Shown here in pieces: positions 1 through 10,600 of a DNA stretch of 64,000 nucleotides. The notes beneath the pieces are model-generated. The model was not told where the DNA came from. It did no database searches and saw nothing but the letters and a program-made list of their open reading frames with translations. The first letter of the stretch is position 1, and the number at the start of each line of letters is the position of its first letter. This DNA is from Sphingomonas sp. PP-CE-3A-406 (GTDB lineage: Bacteria; Pseudomonadota; Alphaproteobacteria; Sphingomonadales; Sphingomonadaceae). The stretch is taken from contig NZ_RCWY01000001.1 in NCBI RefSeq assembly GCF_003688625.1, positions 930,001-994,000 on the forward strand. The letters are read 5' to 3'. Made by a program: the position numbers and the translations under genes.

Positions 1-2
1 TC

Positions 3-1898
3 GTGATCCTGATGCAGGAAAATCGCGGCTTCGATCATTATTTCGGCACCTTGCGCGGCGTCCGCGGCTTTGCCGATCCGCTACCCATTCCGCTACCGGA
101 GAACCGTGACATCTGGTCGCAGGAAACCGCGGACGGCCGCCACGTCGCGCCGTTTCATCTGTCGACCGAGGAGCATTTCGCGCTGATGCGCATGGCGGGC
201 ACGCCGCATACCTGGCCCGATGCGCAGGCGGCGTGGGATCACGGCCGGATGGCGCGCTGGCCCGCGGCCAAGACCGAACGCTCGCTCGGCCATTACGCGC
301 GCGCCGACCTGCCCTTCCAGTTCGCGCTCGCCGAGGCGTTCACGATCTGCGACGCCTATCACGCGGCGATCCAGACCGGCACCAACACCAACCGCATCAT
401 GCTGTGGACCGGCACCAACGATCACGCCGGCACGCACGGCGGCCCGGCGATCGGCAATTCGCACGACAGCCTGCCCGCCGATGGCGGCTGGCCCGAGGGG
501 TATCGCTGGACCACCTATCCCGAGCGCTTGCAGGCCGCCGGCATCGACTGGCGGATCTATCAGGACATGGCGGACAATTTCACCGACAACCCGCTGGCCG
601 GGTTCGCCGCCTATCGCGGCGCCGCGCCTGGCTCCCCGCTGCACGATCGCGCGATGACCACGCACGGGCTCGACCGGTTGCGCGCCGATGTCGTCGGCGG
701 GACGCTGCCGCAGGTATCGTGGATCATCGCGAATGCGGCCGGGTCGGAGCATCCCGGCCCGTCGAGCCCGGCGCAGGGTGCCGCCTATACCGCCGCGGTG
801 CTCGACGCGCTGACCGCCGATCCGAAAATCTGGGCACGGACAGCGCTGTTCGTGATGTTCGACGAGAATGACGGTTTCTTCGATCACGTGCCGCCGCCCG
901 CACCGCCCTCGCCCGACGCCAGCGCGCCGGGCGGTTTCGCGGGCACGTCGAGCATCGCCACCGCCGCAGACTATCATCATGTCGCCAGCCCCGGCGAGGC
1001 CAAGTCGGATACGCCCGAATGTCGCGGCCGGCCTTATGGTCTGGGTCCGCGCGTACCGTGCTACGTCGTCTCGCCGTGGAGCCGCGGCGGCTGGGTCGAT
1101 TCGCAGGTGTTCGACCACACCTCGGTGATCCGCTTCCTCGAAACGCGCTTCGGCGTGGCAGAGCCCAACATTTCGGCCTGGCGCCGCGCGGTCTGCGGCG
1201 ACCTGACCTCCGCATTCGACTTCACGCGCGCAAATGGCGCAGCCCCTGCCTCGCTGCCCGACCCGCGCGCGACGGCCGCACGCGCCGCCGCGCTGAAGGG
1301 GCAACCCGAACCGCACGCGCCCGCTGCCGGTGCGCGTCCGCCGCAGGAACCGGGTATCCGGCCCTCCCGCGCGCTCCCCTATGATCTGGACGCGACGATC
1401 GCGCGGATCGACGCGACGGGCATCACGCTCGACCTCGCCTGCCGCGGCGCGCCGGTCGTCGTCCACGTCTACGATCGCCATCGTCTCGACCACATCCCGC
1501 GGCGCTACACGCTCGCCGCCGGTGATCGCATCGCGGCGACATGGCCGCTCGACGACGAAGGACGCTACGATCTGTGGCTGCTCGGCCCGAACGGCTTTCA
1601 TCGCCACTTCGCCGGGCAAAAGACTGCCAAGGCCGTGTCGTGGCGGCTCGAGCCGGCGCGTGAAACGCTTTCGGTGACGGTGCCGCCGGGCCTGAAGGCG
1701 GTATCGCTGCGCCATACCAAGGCGCATCGCGGCTGGCGTGGCGACGGGCGGCCTCATCCGTTGTCGCTCGCCGAGACCGGCGGCTGGTACGATATCCTCG
1801 TCACCGATCCCACCGATCCCGCCTTCCGCCGCCGCATCGCCGGAAGATTGGAGACCGGACGCGCGTCTTGGTCCGAACCGCCACTCACACGCGCTTGA
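3..1898 (+). CDS. Phosphocholine-specific phospholipase C family protein (5' truncated by window edge)
   Basis: Phosphoesterase of the bacterial non-haemolytic/haemolytic phospholipase C family, which hydrolyses phosphatidylcholine-type lipids in the periplasm or outside the cell. The frame is open from the first base and begins at the family's N-terminal motif VILMQENRGFDHYFG, so the Tat signal peptide and roughly the first 50-60 residues lie outside the window; the GTG at 3 is not a true start. Other family marks are NTNRIMLWTGT (near residue 128), FDENDGFFDHVPPP (near 288) and the C-terminal part (about 410-630), which resembles the paired DUF756 beta domains of these enzymes. It ends convergently, about 150 bp from the MFS gene. 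The family call is firm; the preferred lipid is not known. Confidence 0.9.
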   Translation: MILMQENRGFDHYFGTLRGVRGFADPLPIPLPENRDIWSQETADGRHVAPFHLSTEEHFALMRMAGTPHTWPDAQAAWDHGRMARWPAAKTERSLGHYARADLPFQFALAEAFTICDAYHAAIQTGTNTNRIMLWTGTNDHAGTHGGPAIGNSHDSLPADGGWPEGYRWTTYPERLQAAGIDWRIYQDMADNFTDNPLAGFAAYRGAAPGSPLHDRAMTTHGLDRLRADVVGGTLPQVSWIIANAAGSEHPGPSSPAQGAAYTAAVLDALTADPKIWARTALFVMFDENDGFFDHVPPPAPPSPDASAPGGFAGTSSIATAADYHHVASPGEAKSDTPECRGRPYGLGPRVPCYVVSPWSRGGWVDSQVFDHTSVIRFLETRFGVAEPNISAWRRAVCGDLTSAFDFTRANGAAPASLPDPRATAARAAALKGQPEPHAPAAGARPPQEPGIRPSRALPYDLDATIARIDATGITLDLACRGAPVVVHVYDRHRLDHIPRRYTLAAGDRIAATWPLDDEGRYDLWLLGPNGFHRHFAGQKTAKAVSWRLEPARETLSVTVPPGLKAVSLRHTKAHRGWRGDGRPHPLSLAETGGWYDILVTDPTDPAFRRRIAGRLETGRASWSEPPLTRA

Positions 1899-2046
1899 CG
1901 ACCGCGACGCGCGACGCGTGGCGATCGCAGGCAGGTCGCTGGCGCGAGACGGTCATGTTCGCGGACCGCGTTCGATTTCGCCAAGCCCCCGGCCCCGTCG
2001 CCGACAGTCTCGCGGTCACCGCCCGATCAGGCCGGGTCGCGCAGGC

Positions 2047-3336
2047 TCACGCAAGGCGTTCCGGATCGACGGGCGTATACTGCGGTACGAGCAAGTGGAT
2101 CACCAGCAGCGCGACGAAATAGGCGCAGCCGGCGACCACGAAGATCGGCCCATAGCTGCCGACACCCGCCAGGATCGTGCCCGCGAACTTCGCCATCAGC
2201 ATCCCGCCGCACGCCCCCGCCAGCCCGCCGAGACCGATCACCGATCCGCCCATGCCGCGCGGGAACAGGTCGCCGGGGATCGCGTACACGTTGGCGGAAA
2301 AGCCCTGATGGCATGCGCACGCCAGGCCGATCGCCGCGACCGCCCACCACAATCCCGGTGCCTGCGCCGCGAAGATGATCGGCAGCGCGAACAACGCGCA
2401 GGCGAACAATGCGGTCTTTCGCGCGCGGTTGGGCGTCTGGCCGCGTGCCAGCAGTCGCGACGAGAACCAGCCGCCCGCGACCGATCCAACATCGGCCAGC
2501 ACGTACACGGCGACCAGCGGCGGGCCGAAATCGAGCATCTTCACGCCGTATTGCCGATTGAAGAAATCGGGCAGCCAGAACAGGAAGGTCCACCACACCG
2601 GATCGATCAGGAACCGACCGAGCATATACGCCCAGGTCTGTCGCAACCGGAGCAGCGTGCGCCAGCGGACCGGCTTCGCGGCCGGGACGGGATCGGCCTC
2701 GATCCACGCCAGTTCCTCGGGCGTGATGCGCGGATGCTTGCGCGGCGATCGGTAGAAGGCGAGCCAGGCGACCAGCCAGATCACGGTCAGCGCGCCGGTC
2801 GCGATGAACGCCATCCGCCAGCCGAACGTCACCGCGATCACCGGCACGATCAACGGCGTGAGGATCGCGCCGACGTTCGAGCCCGCGTTGAAGATGCCGA
2901 TCGCCAGCGCACGCTCGCGTTGTGGAAACCACTCGTTCGCCGCCGCCAGTGCCGCCGGAAACGCACCGGCCTCACCGATCGCGAGCGGGATGCGCGCGAA
3001 GATCATCATGCCCGCGCTGGTGAAAAGCGCATGCGCGACATGGCCGATCGTCCACAGCGTTACCGCGACCGCATAGCCGATCTTCGCGCCGACCCGGTCG
3101 ACGAACCGCCCGAACAGCACATAGGCGATGCCGTACGCCGCCTGGAATGCGATCGCGAGATCGGCATAACCCTGCTCGCTCCAATTATAGCGCGCCTGGA
3201 GTTCGGGCTTCAGCACCGGCAGCACGAGCCGGTCGATATAGCTCAGCGCAACCGCGGCGAAGAGCAGCGCACACACGATCCACCGCACTTTGCCGCGCGG
3301 TTTCTCGATCGTGGCGGCGGCGGTCACCAGTTGCAC
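2047..3336 (-). CDS. MFS transporter, ExuT-like hexuronate/aldonate permease
   Basis: Inner-membrane major facilitator of the anion:cation symporter (ACS) type, which includes E. coli ExuT (glucuronate/galacturonate). The 429-residue protein has about 12 hydrophobic segments. Its first helix carries the ACS-like phrase [17 protein letters not shown] (about 30-46), followed by [13 protein letters not shown] (about 75) and [16 protein letters not shown] (about 115). Its start lies inside the last 13 bp of manD, so the two are translated from one message. The neighbouring mannonate dehydratases and GntR regulator make glucuronate, fructuronate or mannonate the likely cargo; this is inferred from context and not from specificity residues. 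Confidence 0.88.
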   Translation of the reverse strand: MQLVTAAATIEKPRGKVRWIVCALLFAAVALSYIDRLVLPVLKPELQARYNWSEQGYADLAIAFQAAYGIAYVLFGRFVDRVGAKIGYAVAVTLWTIGHVAHALFTSAGMMIFARIPLAIGEAGAFPAALAAANEWFPQRERALAIGIFNAGSNVGAILTPLIVPVIAVTFGWRMAFIATGALTVIWLVAWLAFYRSPRKHPRITPEELAWIEADPVPAAKPVRWRTLLRLRQTWAYMLGRFLIDPVWWTFLFWLPDFFNRQYGVKMLDFGPPLVAVYVLADVGSVAGGWFSSRLLARGQTPNRARKTALFACALFALPIIFAAQAPGLWWAVAAIGLACACHQGFSANVYAIPGDLFPRGMGGSVIGLGGLAGACGGMLMAKFAGTILAGVGSYGPIFVVAGCAYFVALLVIHLLVPQYTPVDPERLA

Positions 3337-4535
3337 AGCGTGCCATCCTCGAGACGCGCGACCGGGAGATAGGCACGTTTGTACTCGTAGGTCGCGGCGA
3401 GATCCTCGTCGATGTCGACGCCGAGCCCCGGTGCCTCCCCCGGATGCATCATGCCGTCGTCGAAGGTGTATGCATGCGGGAAGACGGCATCGGTCTCGTC
3501 GGTGTGCGGCATATGCTCCTGCACGCCGAAATTGGGCACCGACAGCCCGAAATGCAGCGCCGCCGCCATCGCCACCGGCGACAGGTCGGTCGCGCCGTGG
3601 CAGCCGGTCCGCACCTGGTACAGGTCGGCGAGCGACGCGATCCGGCGCAGGTGCGTGATGCCACCCGCGTGCACGACGGTCGCGCGGATATAGTCGATCA
3701 GCTGGTTCTGGATCAGGTCCTTCGCGTCCCAGATCGAATTGAACACCTCGCCGACCGCGATCGGCGTCGTCGTGTGGTGGCGGATCAGCCTGAACGCCTC
3801 CTGGTTCTCGGCCGGCGTCGGGTCCTCGATCCAGAAAAGGTTGTAAGGCTCGAGCGCCTTGCCCAGCCGGCCCGCCTCGATCGGCGTCAGCCGGTGGTGG
3901 ATGTCATGGAGCAGATGCACGTCCCAGCCCATCGCCTCGCGCGCGGCCTTGAACAGCTCTGGCACGACGCGGAGGTATTTCTCGGTCGACCACACGCTCT
4001 CGCTCGGCAGGTCGGCATCGGCGGGTTCGTAGCGCGCGCCATGCTTCGCGACGCCGTAGGTCGAGGCGAGCCCCGGCACGCCGCATTGCAGCCGGATCGC
4101 CTTGTACCCCTTCGCCTGCTCCGCCTTGGCGACCGCTATCGTGTCCTCGATCGTCGTGCCGTTCGCGTGCGCGTAGACCATGCACGCATCGCGCGCCGCG
4201 CCGCCGAGCAACTGGTACACCGGCATCCCCGCGAGCTTGCCCTTGATGTCCCAGAGCGCCGTGTCGACTGCCGCGATCGCCGCCATCGTCACCGGGCCTC
4301 GACGCCAATACGCACCCTTGTAGAGATACTGCCAGACGTCCTCGATCCGGTGCGCGTCGCGACCGATCAGGCACGGCACGACGTGGTCGGTCAGGTAGCT
4401 GGCGACGCTCAACTCACGGCCGTTGAGCGTGGCGTCACCGAGCCCGGTGGTGCCGTCGTCGCATTCGATCTTCAGCGTGACGAAATTGCGTCCCGGACAG
4501 GTAACGATGACTCGGGCGGAAACGATTTTTGGCAT
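3324..4535 (-). CDS. manD: D-mannonate dehydratase, enolase superfamily (ManD/RspA type)
   Basis: Mg2+-dependent sugar acid dehydratase of the enolase superfamily, predicted to convert D-mannonate to 2-keto-3-deoxy-D-gluconate in the cytosol. The length (403 residues) is that of characterised ManD proteins, including the sphingomonad (Novosphingobium) enzyme. Visible marks are the N-terminal capping domain with GRNFVTLKI and [13 protein letters not shown], the barrel entry [21 protein letters not shown] (about 90-110), the metal-site stretches [10 protein letters not shown] and FWIEDPTP, and the C-terminal [11 protein letters not shown]. Some ManD homologues are weak or act on gluconate, so substrate choice should be assayed. 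The 3' end overlaps the transporter gene by 13 bp. A separate upstream region of about 400 bp divides it from uxuA. Confidence 0.9.
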   Translation of the reverse strand: MPKIVSARVIVTCPGRNFVTLKIECDDGTTGLGDATLNGRELSVASYLTDHVVPCLIGRDAHRIEDVWQYLYKGAYWRRGPVTMAAIAAVDTALWDIKGKLAGMPVYQLLGGAARDACMVYAHANGTTIEDTIAVAKAEQAKGYKAIRLQCGVPGLASTYGVAKHGARYEPADADLPSESVWSTEKYLRVVPELFKAAREAMGWDVHLLHDIHHRLTPIEAGRLGKALEPYNLFWIEDPTPAENQEAFRLIRHHTTTPIAVGEVFNSIWDAKDLIQNQLIDYIRATVVHAGGITHLRRIASLADLYQVRTGCHGATDLSPVAMAAALHFGLSVPNFGVQEHMPHTDETDAVFPHAYTFDDGMMHPGEAPGLGVDIDEDLAATYEYKRAYLPVARLEDGTLCNW

Positions 4536-4931
4536 CGATGGTCCTCCAGGGACTTTCGGTGAGGGTGTTTGGGCATCACGCGGTTGCGCTGGCCATAGGG
4601 GCCGAGGGCGACATCGCCGGCGCGACCTCCTGCCCGATAGTCGCAGGCGTCAGGGTGTTGCCGCGGTCCCCCCGCGGCGTGGCTGCAGGGCCAAGGCCGT
4701 GCGCGATCGCTTCGATCTGATGCCGGACACCGTGATCTCCTATCGTAAACGCGACAATCTTCCGAGCCGCCGCTGATAGCGATACCATGACGGACCGGCC
4801 GCAATCATGTCAAACCAAAAGCCGTGTTGGCGGCTGACCAGTGCGATCGCTCCGATAGGCGGCGTATCGATCGCGACGACTCCTGACCGCATCGACGCCG
4901 CCCAGCTATCGTCGAGGCACACCGCCGACCA
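4536..4931. promoter_or_regulatory. Intergenic region upstream of manD
   Basis: There are 396 bases without a convincing gene between the manD start and the uxuA stop. Short open frames on both strands have no recognisable product or ribosome binding site. It presumably carries the manD-transporter promoter. The only motif singled out is a GntR-like site at 4807-4817, listed separately. Confidence 0.4.
4807..4817 (-). promoter_or_regulatory. Putative FadR-type GntR operator before manD
   Basis: The minus strand reads TGGTTTGACAT here. It matches 10 of 11 positions of the FadR-subfamily consensus TNGTNNNACNA and resembles the site before uxuA. It is about 270 bp upstream of manD, which is far for a simple repressor site, so this is a weak call. 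Confidence 0.3.
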
Positions 4932-6104
4932 TCAGACTGCCGCTCTGCCGTACGCCAAGCCTAGCTCCAACCCGCGCAGTTCCGCGAGCCCGCGAAGCCG
5001 TCCGATCAACGAATAGCCGGGATTGGTCCGCTTGTTCAGATCGTCGGCCATCTGGTGACCATGATCGGGACGCATCGGCAGGCTGCGGCCCGTCCGTGCC
5101 TGCAAGGCCGCCAGCTCGGTCATGATCGCCGGCATGTTAGCATCGCCCTGCAGATGCGCAGCCTCGTAAAAGGCACCGTCGGGCTCGCGTTGCACCGACC
5201 GCAAATGGACGAAGCCGATGCGGTCGCCGAGCCGCCGGACGATGCCCGGCAAGTCGTTGTCCGCGCGCGCGCCGAACGAGCCGCTGCAAAAGCACAGGCC
5301 GTTCGCGACCGAAGGCACCGCTGTCACCAGTGTGCGCACGTCCGCCTCGGTGCTCACCACGCGCGGCAAGCCGAAGATCGGAAACGGCGGATCGTCGGGA
5401 TGCACCACCAGCCGGATGCCTTCCGCTTCGGCAACCGGACACACCGCCTCCAGGAACGCGATATGGTTCGCCCGCAGCGCCGCCGCGTCGACCTCGGCAT
5501 AGGTCTCGATCTGCTCGAGCAGTTGCGCCGAACTGAAGCTCTCTTCGCTGCCCGGCAGACCGGCGATGATCGTCCGCTCGAGCGTATCGCGCGCGGCGGC
5601 GTCCATCGTCGCGAACCGCTCGGCGGCGCTGGCAACCAGCTCGGGCGCGTAATCCCGGTCGGCGTTCGGGCGACGCAGGATATGGATATCGTAGGTGGCG
5701 AGCGCCTGAAGCTCGAACCGCAACGCCCGGGCGCCGTCGGGCAACGCCCAGCTCAGATCGGTCCGAGTCCAGTCGAGCAACGGCATGAAATTATAGGTCA
5801 CCACCTCGACGCCCTGCCCCGCAAGATTCCGCAAGCTGGCGATATAGGCCGCGATCAGCCGGTCCCTGTCGCCTGTGCGCCGCTTCAGATCTTCGGCGAC
5901 GGGCAGGCTTTCGACCACCTTCCATTCGAGGCCAGCCTCTTCGATCAGGATCCGGCGTGCGGCAATCGCGTCCGTCTTCCAGACGTCGCCATTGGCCACT
6001 TCGTGCAATGCCGTGACGATTCCGGTCGCACCGGCCTGCCGTATGGCCTGGAGCGGCACCGGATCGCGCGGGCCAAACCAGCGCATGGTCTGGGTCATCA
6101 TCAT
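4932..6104 (-). CDS. uxuA: Mannonate dehydratase, UxuA family
   Basis: Cytosolic metal-dependent dehydratase of the TIM-barrel UxuA family: D-mannonate to 2-keto-3-deoxygluconate in hexuronate breakdown. The 390-residue product begins in the usual way, with TMRWFGP close to the start, and carries the metal-site motif VVHPDDPPFPIFGLPR, then CFCSGSFGAR and the C-terminal MRPDHGHQM and NPGYSLIGRLRGLAELRGL. Three Met codons in a row sit at 6104-6096. The family's usual N-terminus supports one of them over an upstream in-frame codon at 6149. It stands alone between manD and gntR, with its own upstream operator-like sequence. It is the second mannonate dehydratase of this locus and is unrelated in fold to ManD. 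Confidence 0.92.
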   Translation of the reverse strand: MMMTQTMRWFGPRDPVPLQAIRQAGATGIVTALHEVANGDVWKTDAIAARRILIEEAGLEWKVVESLPVAEDLKRRTGDRDRLIAAYIASLRNLAGQGVEVVTYNFMPLLDWTRTDLSWALPDGARALRFELQALATYDIHILRRPNADRDYAPELVASAAERFATMDAAARDTLERTIIAGLPGSEESFSSAQLLEQIETYAEVDAAALRANHIAFLEAVCPVAEAEGIRLVVHPDDPPFPIFGLPRVVSTEADVRTLVTAVPSVANGLCFCSGSFGARADNDLPGIVRRLGDRIGFVHLRSVQREPDGAFYEAAHLQGDANMPAIMTELAALQARTGRSLPMRPDHGHQMADDLNKRTNPGYSLIGRLRGLAELRGLELGLAYGRAAV

Positions 6105-6170
6105 TCGCCGATCATCCCGTCCTGTCCACGCTGTGCTGACGTGCCCCATCGTAGTAGCAGCGATATAATT

Positions 6171-6181
6171 GGTCTGACAAC
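6171..6181 (+). promoter_or_regulatory. Putative FadR-type GntR operator before uxuA
   Basis: TGGTCTGACAA matches the FadR-subfamily consensus TNGTNNNACNA at every fixed position. It lies about 67 bp upstream of the uxuA start and just downstream of the FCD-GntR gene, which is its most likely regulator. Confidence 0.5.
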
Positions 6182-6183
6182 TT

Positions 6184-6201
6184 GCAAGCGCCGGCTTGCA
6201 C
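6184..6201. promoter_or_regulatory. Short palindrome between gntR and uxuA
   Basis: TGCAAGC and GCTTGCA form perfect 7-bp arms around a 4-base loop, next to the GntR-like site. It may be a weak hairpin at the end of gntR or a second protein site. No T-run follows on the minus strand. Confidence 0.3.
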
Positions 6202-6206
6202 GCGTT

Positions 6207-7004
6207 TCACGATCTGGCGCTGCGGCCATAGCGTTGCCGGGTGCCCGCAAGCGCGAGCCGTGCCTGTTCCATCGCCATTTCCTCGGTCTGGAACAGCAGG
6301 TGATCCATGACCGATGTCAGATGCCCGTGCATCGCCGCGCGCGCGCCCCCGGCATCATGCGCGCGCAAAGCATCAACGATCGCAGTATGTTCGGCGATGA
6401 CGGGGCGCACCTTGGCGTTGCGCGCCTTGGCGTGAAGAAGCGCGCATTCGGGCGATGTCGATCGCAGATGCCACAGATCCTCGATCGTCCGGACGACACC
6501 CGCATTTCGGGTCGCCTTCGCGATCGCCATATGAAAGTCGCGATCGGCGATCTCGGTCACTTCGACGCGCGTATTTTCGGCCGTCATTGCCTCGACCAGA
6601 CGATCGAGCACATCCAGTTCCGCGTCCGTAATCTGCGCTGCGGCGAGCGCGGCGGCCTCACCCTCGAACATGATCCGGGCCTCGGTCAGTTCGAACGCGG
6701 TGATCGCGAATCCCGGCTCCTCGCCCTGCCCCGGCAACCGACAGACATAGGCCCCGGAGCCAACGCGCACTTCGATAAAGCCCTGCACTTCCAACGCGAT
6801 GAGCGCTTCGCGCACGGCCGGACGGCTTGCGCCATATTCGATAGCGAGTTCCCGTTCCGCGGGCAGCCGATCGCCGATCGCATAGGTCCCGGCAGTCAAC
6901 TCTTCGACCAGGCGCCGCGCGATACGCTGATAAAGGCGATCGTTGGCCGGGACGTCGTATGCTCCAGCCCTTACCGATCCATTGCGGGATACAGATTTCG
7001 CCAT
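6207..7004 (-). CDS. GntR-family regulator, FadR/FCD subfamily (UxuR/ExuR-like)
   Basis: DNA-binding repressor with an N-terminal winged helix (about 20-85: RLYQRIARRLVEEL, GDRLPAERELA, SRPAVREALIALEVQGFIEVRVGSG) and a C-terminal all-helical FCD ligand domain (about 105-240) with the metal-site His pattern DRDFHMAIA, AEHTAIVDAL and HLTSVMDHL. Such regulators (UxuR, ExuR, KdgR-like) respond to hexuronates or aldonates, which fits the neighbouring uxuA, manD and MFS genes. ATG at 7004 is preferred because AAGGGGA sits 12 bases upstream; a TTG at 7016 would abut that motif. A TTGTCAGA motif lies in its own leader, which suggests autoregulation. The ligand is inferred. Confidence 0.85.
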   Translation of the reverse strand: MAKSVSRNGSVRAGAYDVPANDRLYQRIARRLVEELTAGTYAIGDRLPAERELAIEYGASRPAVREALIALEVQGFIEVRVGSGAYVCRLPGQGEEPGFAITAFELTEARIMFEGEAAALAAAQITDAELDVLDRLVEAMTAENTRVEVTEIADRDFHMAIAKATRNAGVVRTIEDLWHLRSTSPECALLHAKARNAKVRPVIAEHTAIVDALRAHDAGGARAAMHGHLTSVMDHLLFQTEEMAMEQARLALAGTRQRYGRSARS

Positions 7005-7025
7005 CGGACTTACCAATCCCCTTGT

Positions 7026-7033
7026 TTGTCAGA
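7026..7033 (+). promoter_or_regulatory. TTGTCAGA motif in the gntR leader
   Basis: The same 8-mer core as the uxuA-side site occurs 21 bases upstream of the gntR start codon, where bound repressor would block its own transcription. Only one half of the FadR consensus is conserved here. Confidence 0.35.
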
Positions 7034-7659
7034 ATGTCTACAACGACCCGCGAAGAAAGCGAGCGCCGCCGCATCGATGCTGGTCGGAAGCCCGGTCCGG
7101 GGATCAACGTCCCGGGCTCGTGCTGCGACACTAAACGTGGCTGCGGGAAGCGTTGCAAATGCGCCAGCGCTCATCGAGGCACGACGCGATACGGCCTGCG
7201 CCAACAGATCCGCTCCTTCATCCTTCGGTACCCGCCATCGAGCCACCGGTTCATGCTGCGATTTGCGCATCACGGTGCCCTTGCTGCTGCGAGCAATGCA
7301 TTCTCGGGATCGACATGTATCTGGCGATATCGGACCGTGTGCTGAGGGGGCGATGTTTCATGCCGCCCGCCACAGGCTCTTCGTGGAGCCGCAACGGCGG
7401 CTTAACACCTCGTCGCCGAACTCGGCCTGCGTCCTGCGCCGATTCACCGGGTTCACGACCAAGATGCCTACCAACACTACAGCGACATACCGATCGTCGG
7501 CGACAGGTCGCTCGCGCCGCGCCTGTCGCTATCCAGGATTTACCGGCGCATCGACAATGCCGGGAAGCGGGTTGGCGAGCATCCTGATGACGGTCGCGAC
7601 CGTGCCACCCCGCCAAACGAGCGGCGGGGCGGCCGCATCACGATCGCCCCGCTCTCCGA
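7034..7659. other. Unassigned 626-bp stretch between gntR and a TBDR gene
   Basis: No gene could be supported. A minus-strand frame at 7010-7273 (87 codons) ends just before gntR. An open plus-strand frame from about 7420 to the stop at 7661 runs about 80 codons without a clear start. Neither resembles a known protein. The stretch must hold the gntR promoter. The rest may be decayed sequence. Confidence 0.35.
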
Positions 7660-10600
7660 CTAGAAGGTCCCGCGCAGACCGACCAGGAACTGACGCCCCG
7701 GCTTGTACTGCGTGAAGGTCGCGTTCTCGAACTGGAAGTACGAGCGCAGCGTCGCATTCGTGAAGTTCGCCACGTTGACGGTCAGCTGCGGGGCGTTCTT
7801 CAGGCCGAAGATCTTGTCGAGATCGAACGACGACGAGAAGTCGTACGTCGTATAGTCGGTGCCGAACAAAGCCGCAGCCGGAATGCCGTTCTGCGCCGCA
7901 CCGCTGTTCTGCGATCCCTCGCGCGAGGTCGTCGACACCCGCAGCATCACGCCGTGCTTCTCGTAATACCCGGTGATGTTGTAGGTGAACGGCGCCACGC
8001 CGAACGCGGTCGCCGGACCATCGCTGCGCTGGTCGACCACCGTCGCATTGGCGTTGAAGCCGAACCCGGTCACGCCGATGTGCTTGGTAATGAAGTCGAG
8101 CGGCTGGACCCACTGGAATTCGAGGCCGTTGATCGTCAGCTTGTTGGGCACGTTGACCTGCGACGTGACCTGCACCTGTGCAGCCCCTGGACCACCACGC
8201 GAGTTGATCGCGATCTGCTGCGTCGGGTTCAACGTGTCATACGTGATCCCGTACTGCGCCAGGTTCGAGAACGGCACCGTGCTGATGAAGGTGTTGGTGA
8301 AGCCCTCGATCGATTTGCGGAAGGCGTTGAAGCTGATCACTCCCTCGCGGCCGGTATAATATTCGAAGCCCAGATCGAGATTGGTCGACAGATAGGGCTT
8401 CAGCGCAGGATTGCCGATGTTCGCCTGATCGGCCGAGGGGGCACCGAAGCTGACGCCCGGCAACTGCGCGGACGGATCGGGACGCGTCATCGTCCGCGAT
8501 CCGGCGACGCGGACGACGGCATGTTCGCTGACGTCGTAGGCGAATGTCGCCGCCGGCAGCCACTTCGCATATTCGTTGCGCGTCTGGACGATGTTGACGA
8601 TGTTCGCATAGCGGCTGCCATCGGGCAGCGAGGCGCCGGTCGTGGTGGTGTTGCGCGGATCGGGCAGCGAGACCCGGCCGGTGATCGTCTGGATCGTGTT
8701 GACGTAACGCAGACCGACATTGAAGCGCAGCATGTTGCCGCCGAGTTCCTGCTCGCCGTTCAGCGTCGCGAACGCCGATTTGACGACCTCGCGGATCGTA
8801 CCGCCGCTGGCGCCGGTATTGGCCCCCCCGCTCTCCGGCGCGTTGTCGTGAAACTGGTCATAGTTGCTGGCGGCCGCGAACTTCGGCCAATCGACCGTCA
8901 CGAACCCGGCCGGGCCCGGCTTGAGATAGGTCGGCGCTGCCGAATTCGGGATCAGCGAACCACCATATGTCACCGGACCCGCCATACCTGCCGTCGATCC
9001 GGTGCCATAGCCCGGATACGAAGGATAACCCGCCGGGATCACGCCGGGAGCATTGCGCCCTTCGCACGGCGGCTGCGAATTGGGCGAGGGTACGAAGATG
9101 CTGGGATTGTTGCCGCAGACGGCGTTCTGATACGCTTGGCTGTTGTCGAAGCCCTGGATACGACGCGATACATCGTCGAACGCGCCACCGACCTTCAGGT
9201 TGAGCGCCTTGCCGCCCCAGGTCAGGTCGCCGCGTGCGCCCTTGTTGGTGTTGAGACGGCGCTCGTCCTGGATGTTCACGCGGCTGCCCGCGTTCCAGCC
9301 GAAATTGGCGGGGTCGTTGAGGTCAAGTGCGCTCTGGATCGACGGGACACCGCCGGTATTCGTGTAGGTGACGGTGTTGCCGACGCCCAGCGGCGTGGTC
9401 AGGCCCACCGACGGGCTTTCGCGGTGGAACGTCGAGCGTGCGTAATTGCCCTGAAGGTTGAGCTTCAGCGTGTCCGAAATCTCCCATTCGCCGCCGGGAT
9501 TGACGCTGAACAGCTTCGTCGTCTCGGTATACGGACGGAATTCGTTGAAGAACTGCGCGTTGGCGAACGTACCGCCGGTGACAACGCAACCGATCGTGCA
9601 ATCCGCCTTGTCGAACGTCAGGTTGGTCGGGATCACGGCGCCGTTGCGCACGATCCACGCCACGTTCTCACGGATCAGGTCGTTCTTCTTGTAGCCGTAC
9701 AGCCCGTCGACATAAAGGTGCAGCGTGTCGGTCGGCTGCCACTCGGCGCTGACGATCGCGTTGAACCGATCACGCGGACCGCGGATGCTAGTCGAGCGGC
9801 CGAGACGCGGCAGCAGCGCGTTGTCGATCTGCTGGATCGATGCGCCCGGGTTGTTCGCGAGCAGGAACGCGCTGTTGATCGGCGTCCCCGCTACCAGACC
9901 CCCACCGGCGCCGGTCGGTACCACCGCGGGAATCGTCCAGTTGCCGCCACCGGTCGTGTTGCACCCCGATGTCGCGCCGCACTGAGCCGCAGTTAGAGCA
10001 GGATTGGTATAGCCAATCGTCTCGAACCCACGCGTGTCGGTGAACAGGCGCTGCGCCGAGACGCCTGCGAGGATACCGAACTTGTCGTTGCGCCAGCTGC
10101 CGATCAGCGAGCCACGCGCACCGATCCGGTCCTCGGGCGACTGCTTGGTACCCTGGACGTTATAGGCGAGGAACGAGGTCGCACGATCGAACGGCCGTGC
10201 CGAGCGAAGGTCGATATTGCCGGCCGCGCCGCCTTCGAGAAGGTCGGCGGTGTAGCTCTTGTTGACGGTCAGCTTGGTGAACAGGTCGGTCGGGAAAAAG
10301 CTCAGATCGACCGAGCGATCGGTGCCCTGCGCATCGGTCGCGCCCGACGACGCCACCGCGATCGTCGCGCCGTTGAGAGTCACGTTCGTGAAGTTCGAGC
10401 CCAGCCCGCGGATCGCGACGTTGGTGCCTTCACCTGTCACGTCGCGCGTGATCGTAATGCCGGGAATGCGATTGAACGATTCGGCGATGTTCGTATCGGG
10501 AAACTTGCCGATATCCTCTGCGAAGATCGAATCGGTAAACCCGGTCGCCGCACGCTTGGCGTTGGTCGACTTGGCGAGACTGGAGCGGTAGCCGGTGACG

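Noticed and set aside
7010..7273. 87-codon minus-strand frame just upstream of gntR
   Set aside because: It has no clear ribosome binding site and no recognisable family. It overlaps the likely gntR leader.
5055..7715. 886-codon plus-strand open frame opposite uxuA and gntR
   Set aside because: Both minus-strand genes have clear family motifs. The plus-strand translation has none and no ribosome site.
7954..9996. 680-codon plus-strand open frame within the first TBDR gene
   Set aside because: Shadow of the receptor reading frame: repetitive Arg/Asp/Val composition and no motif.
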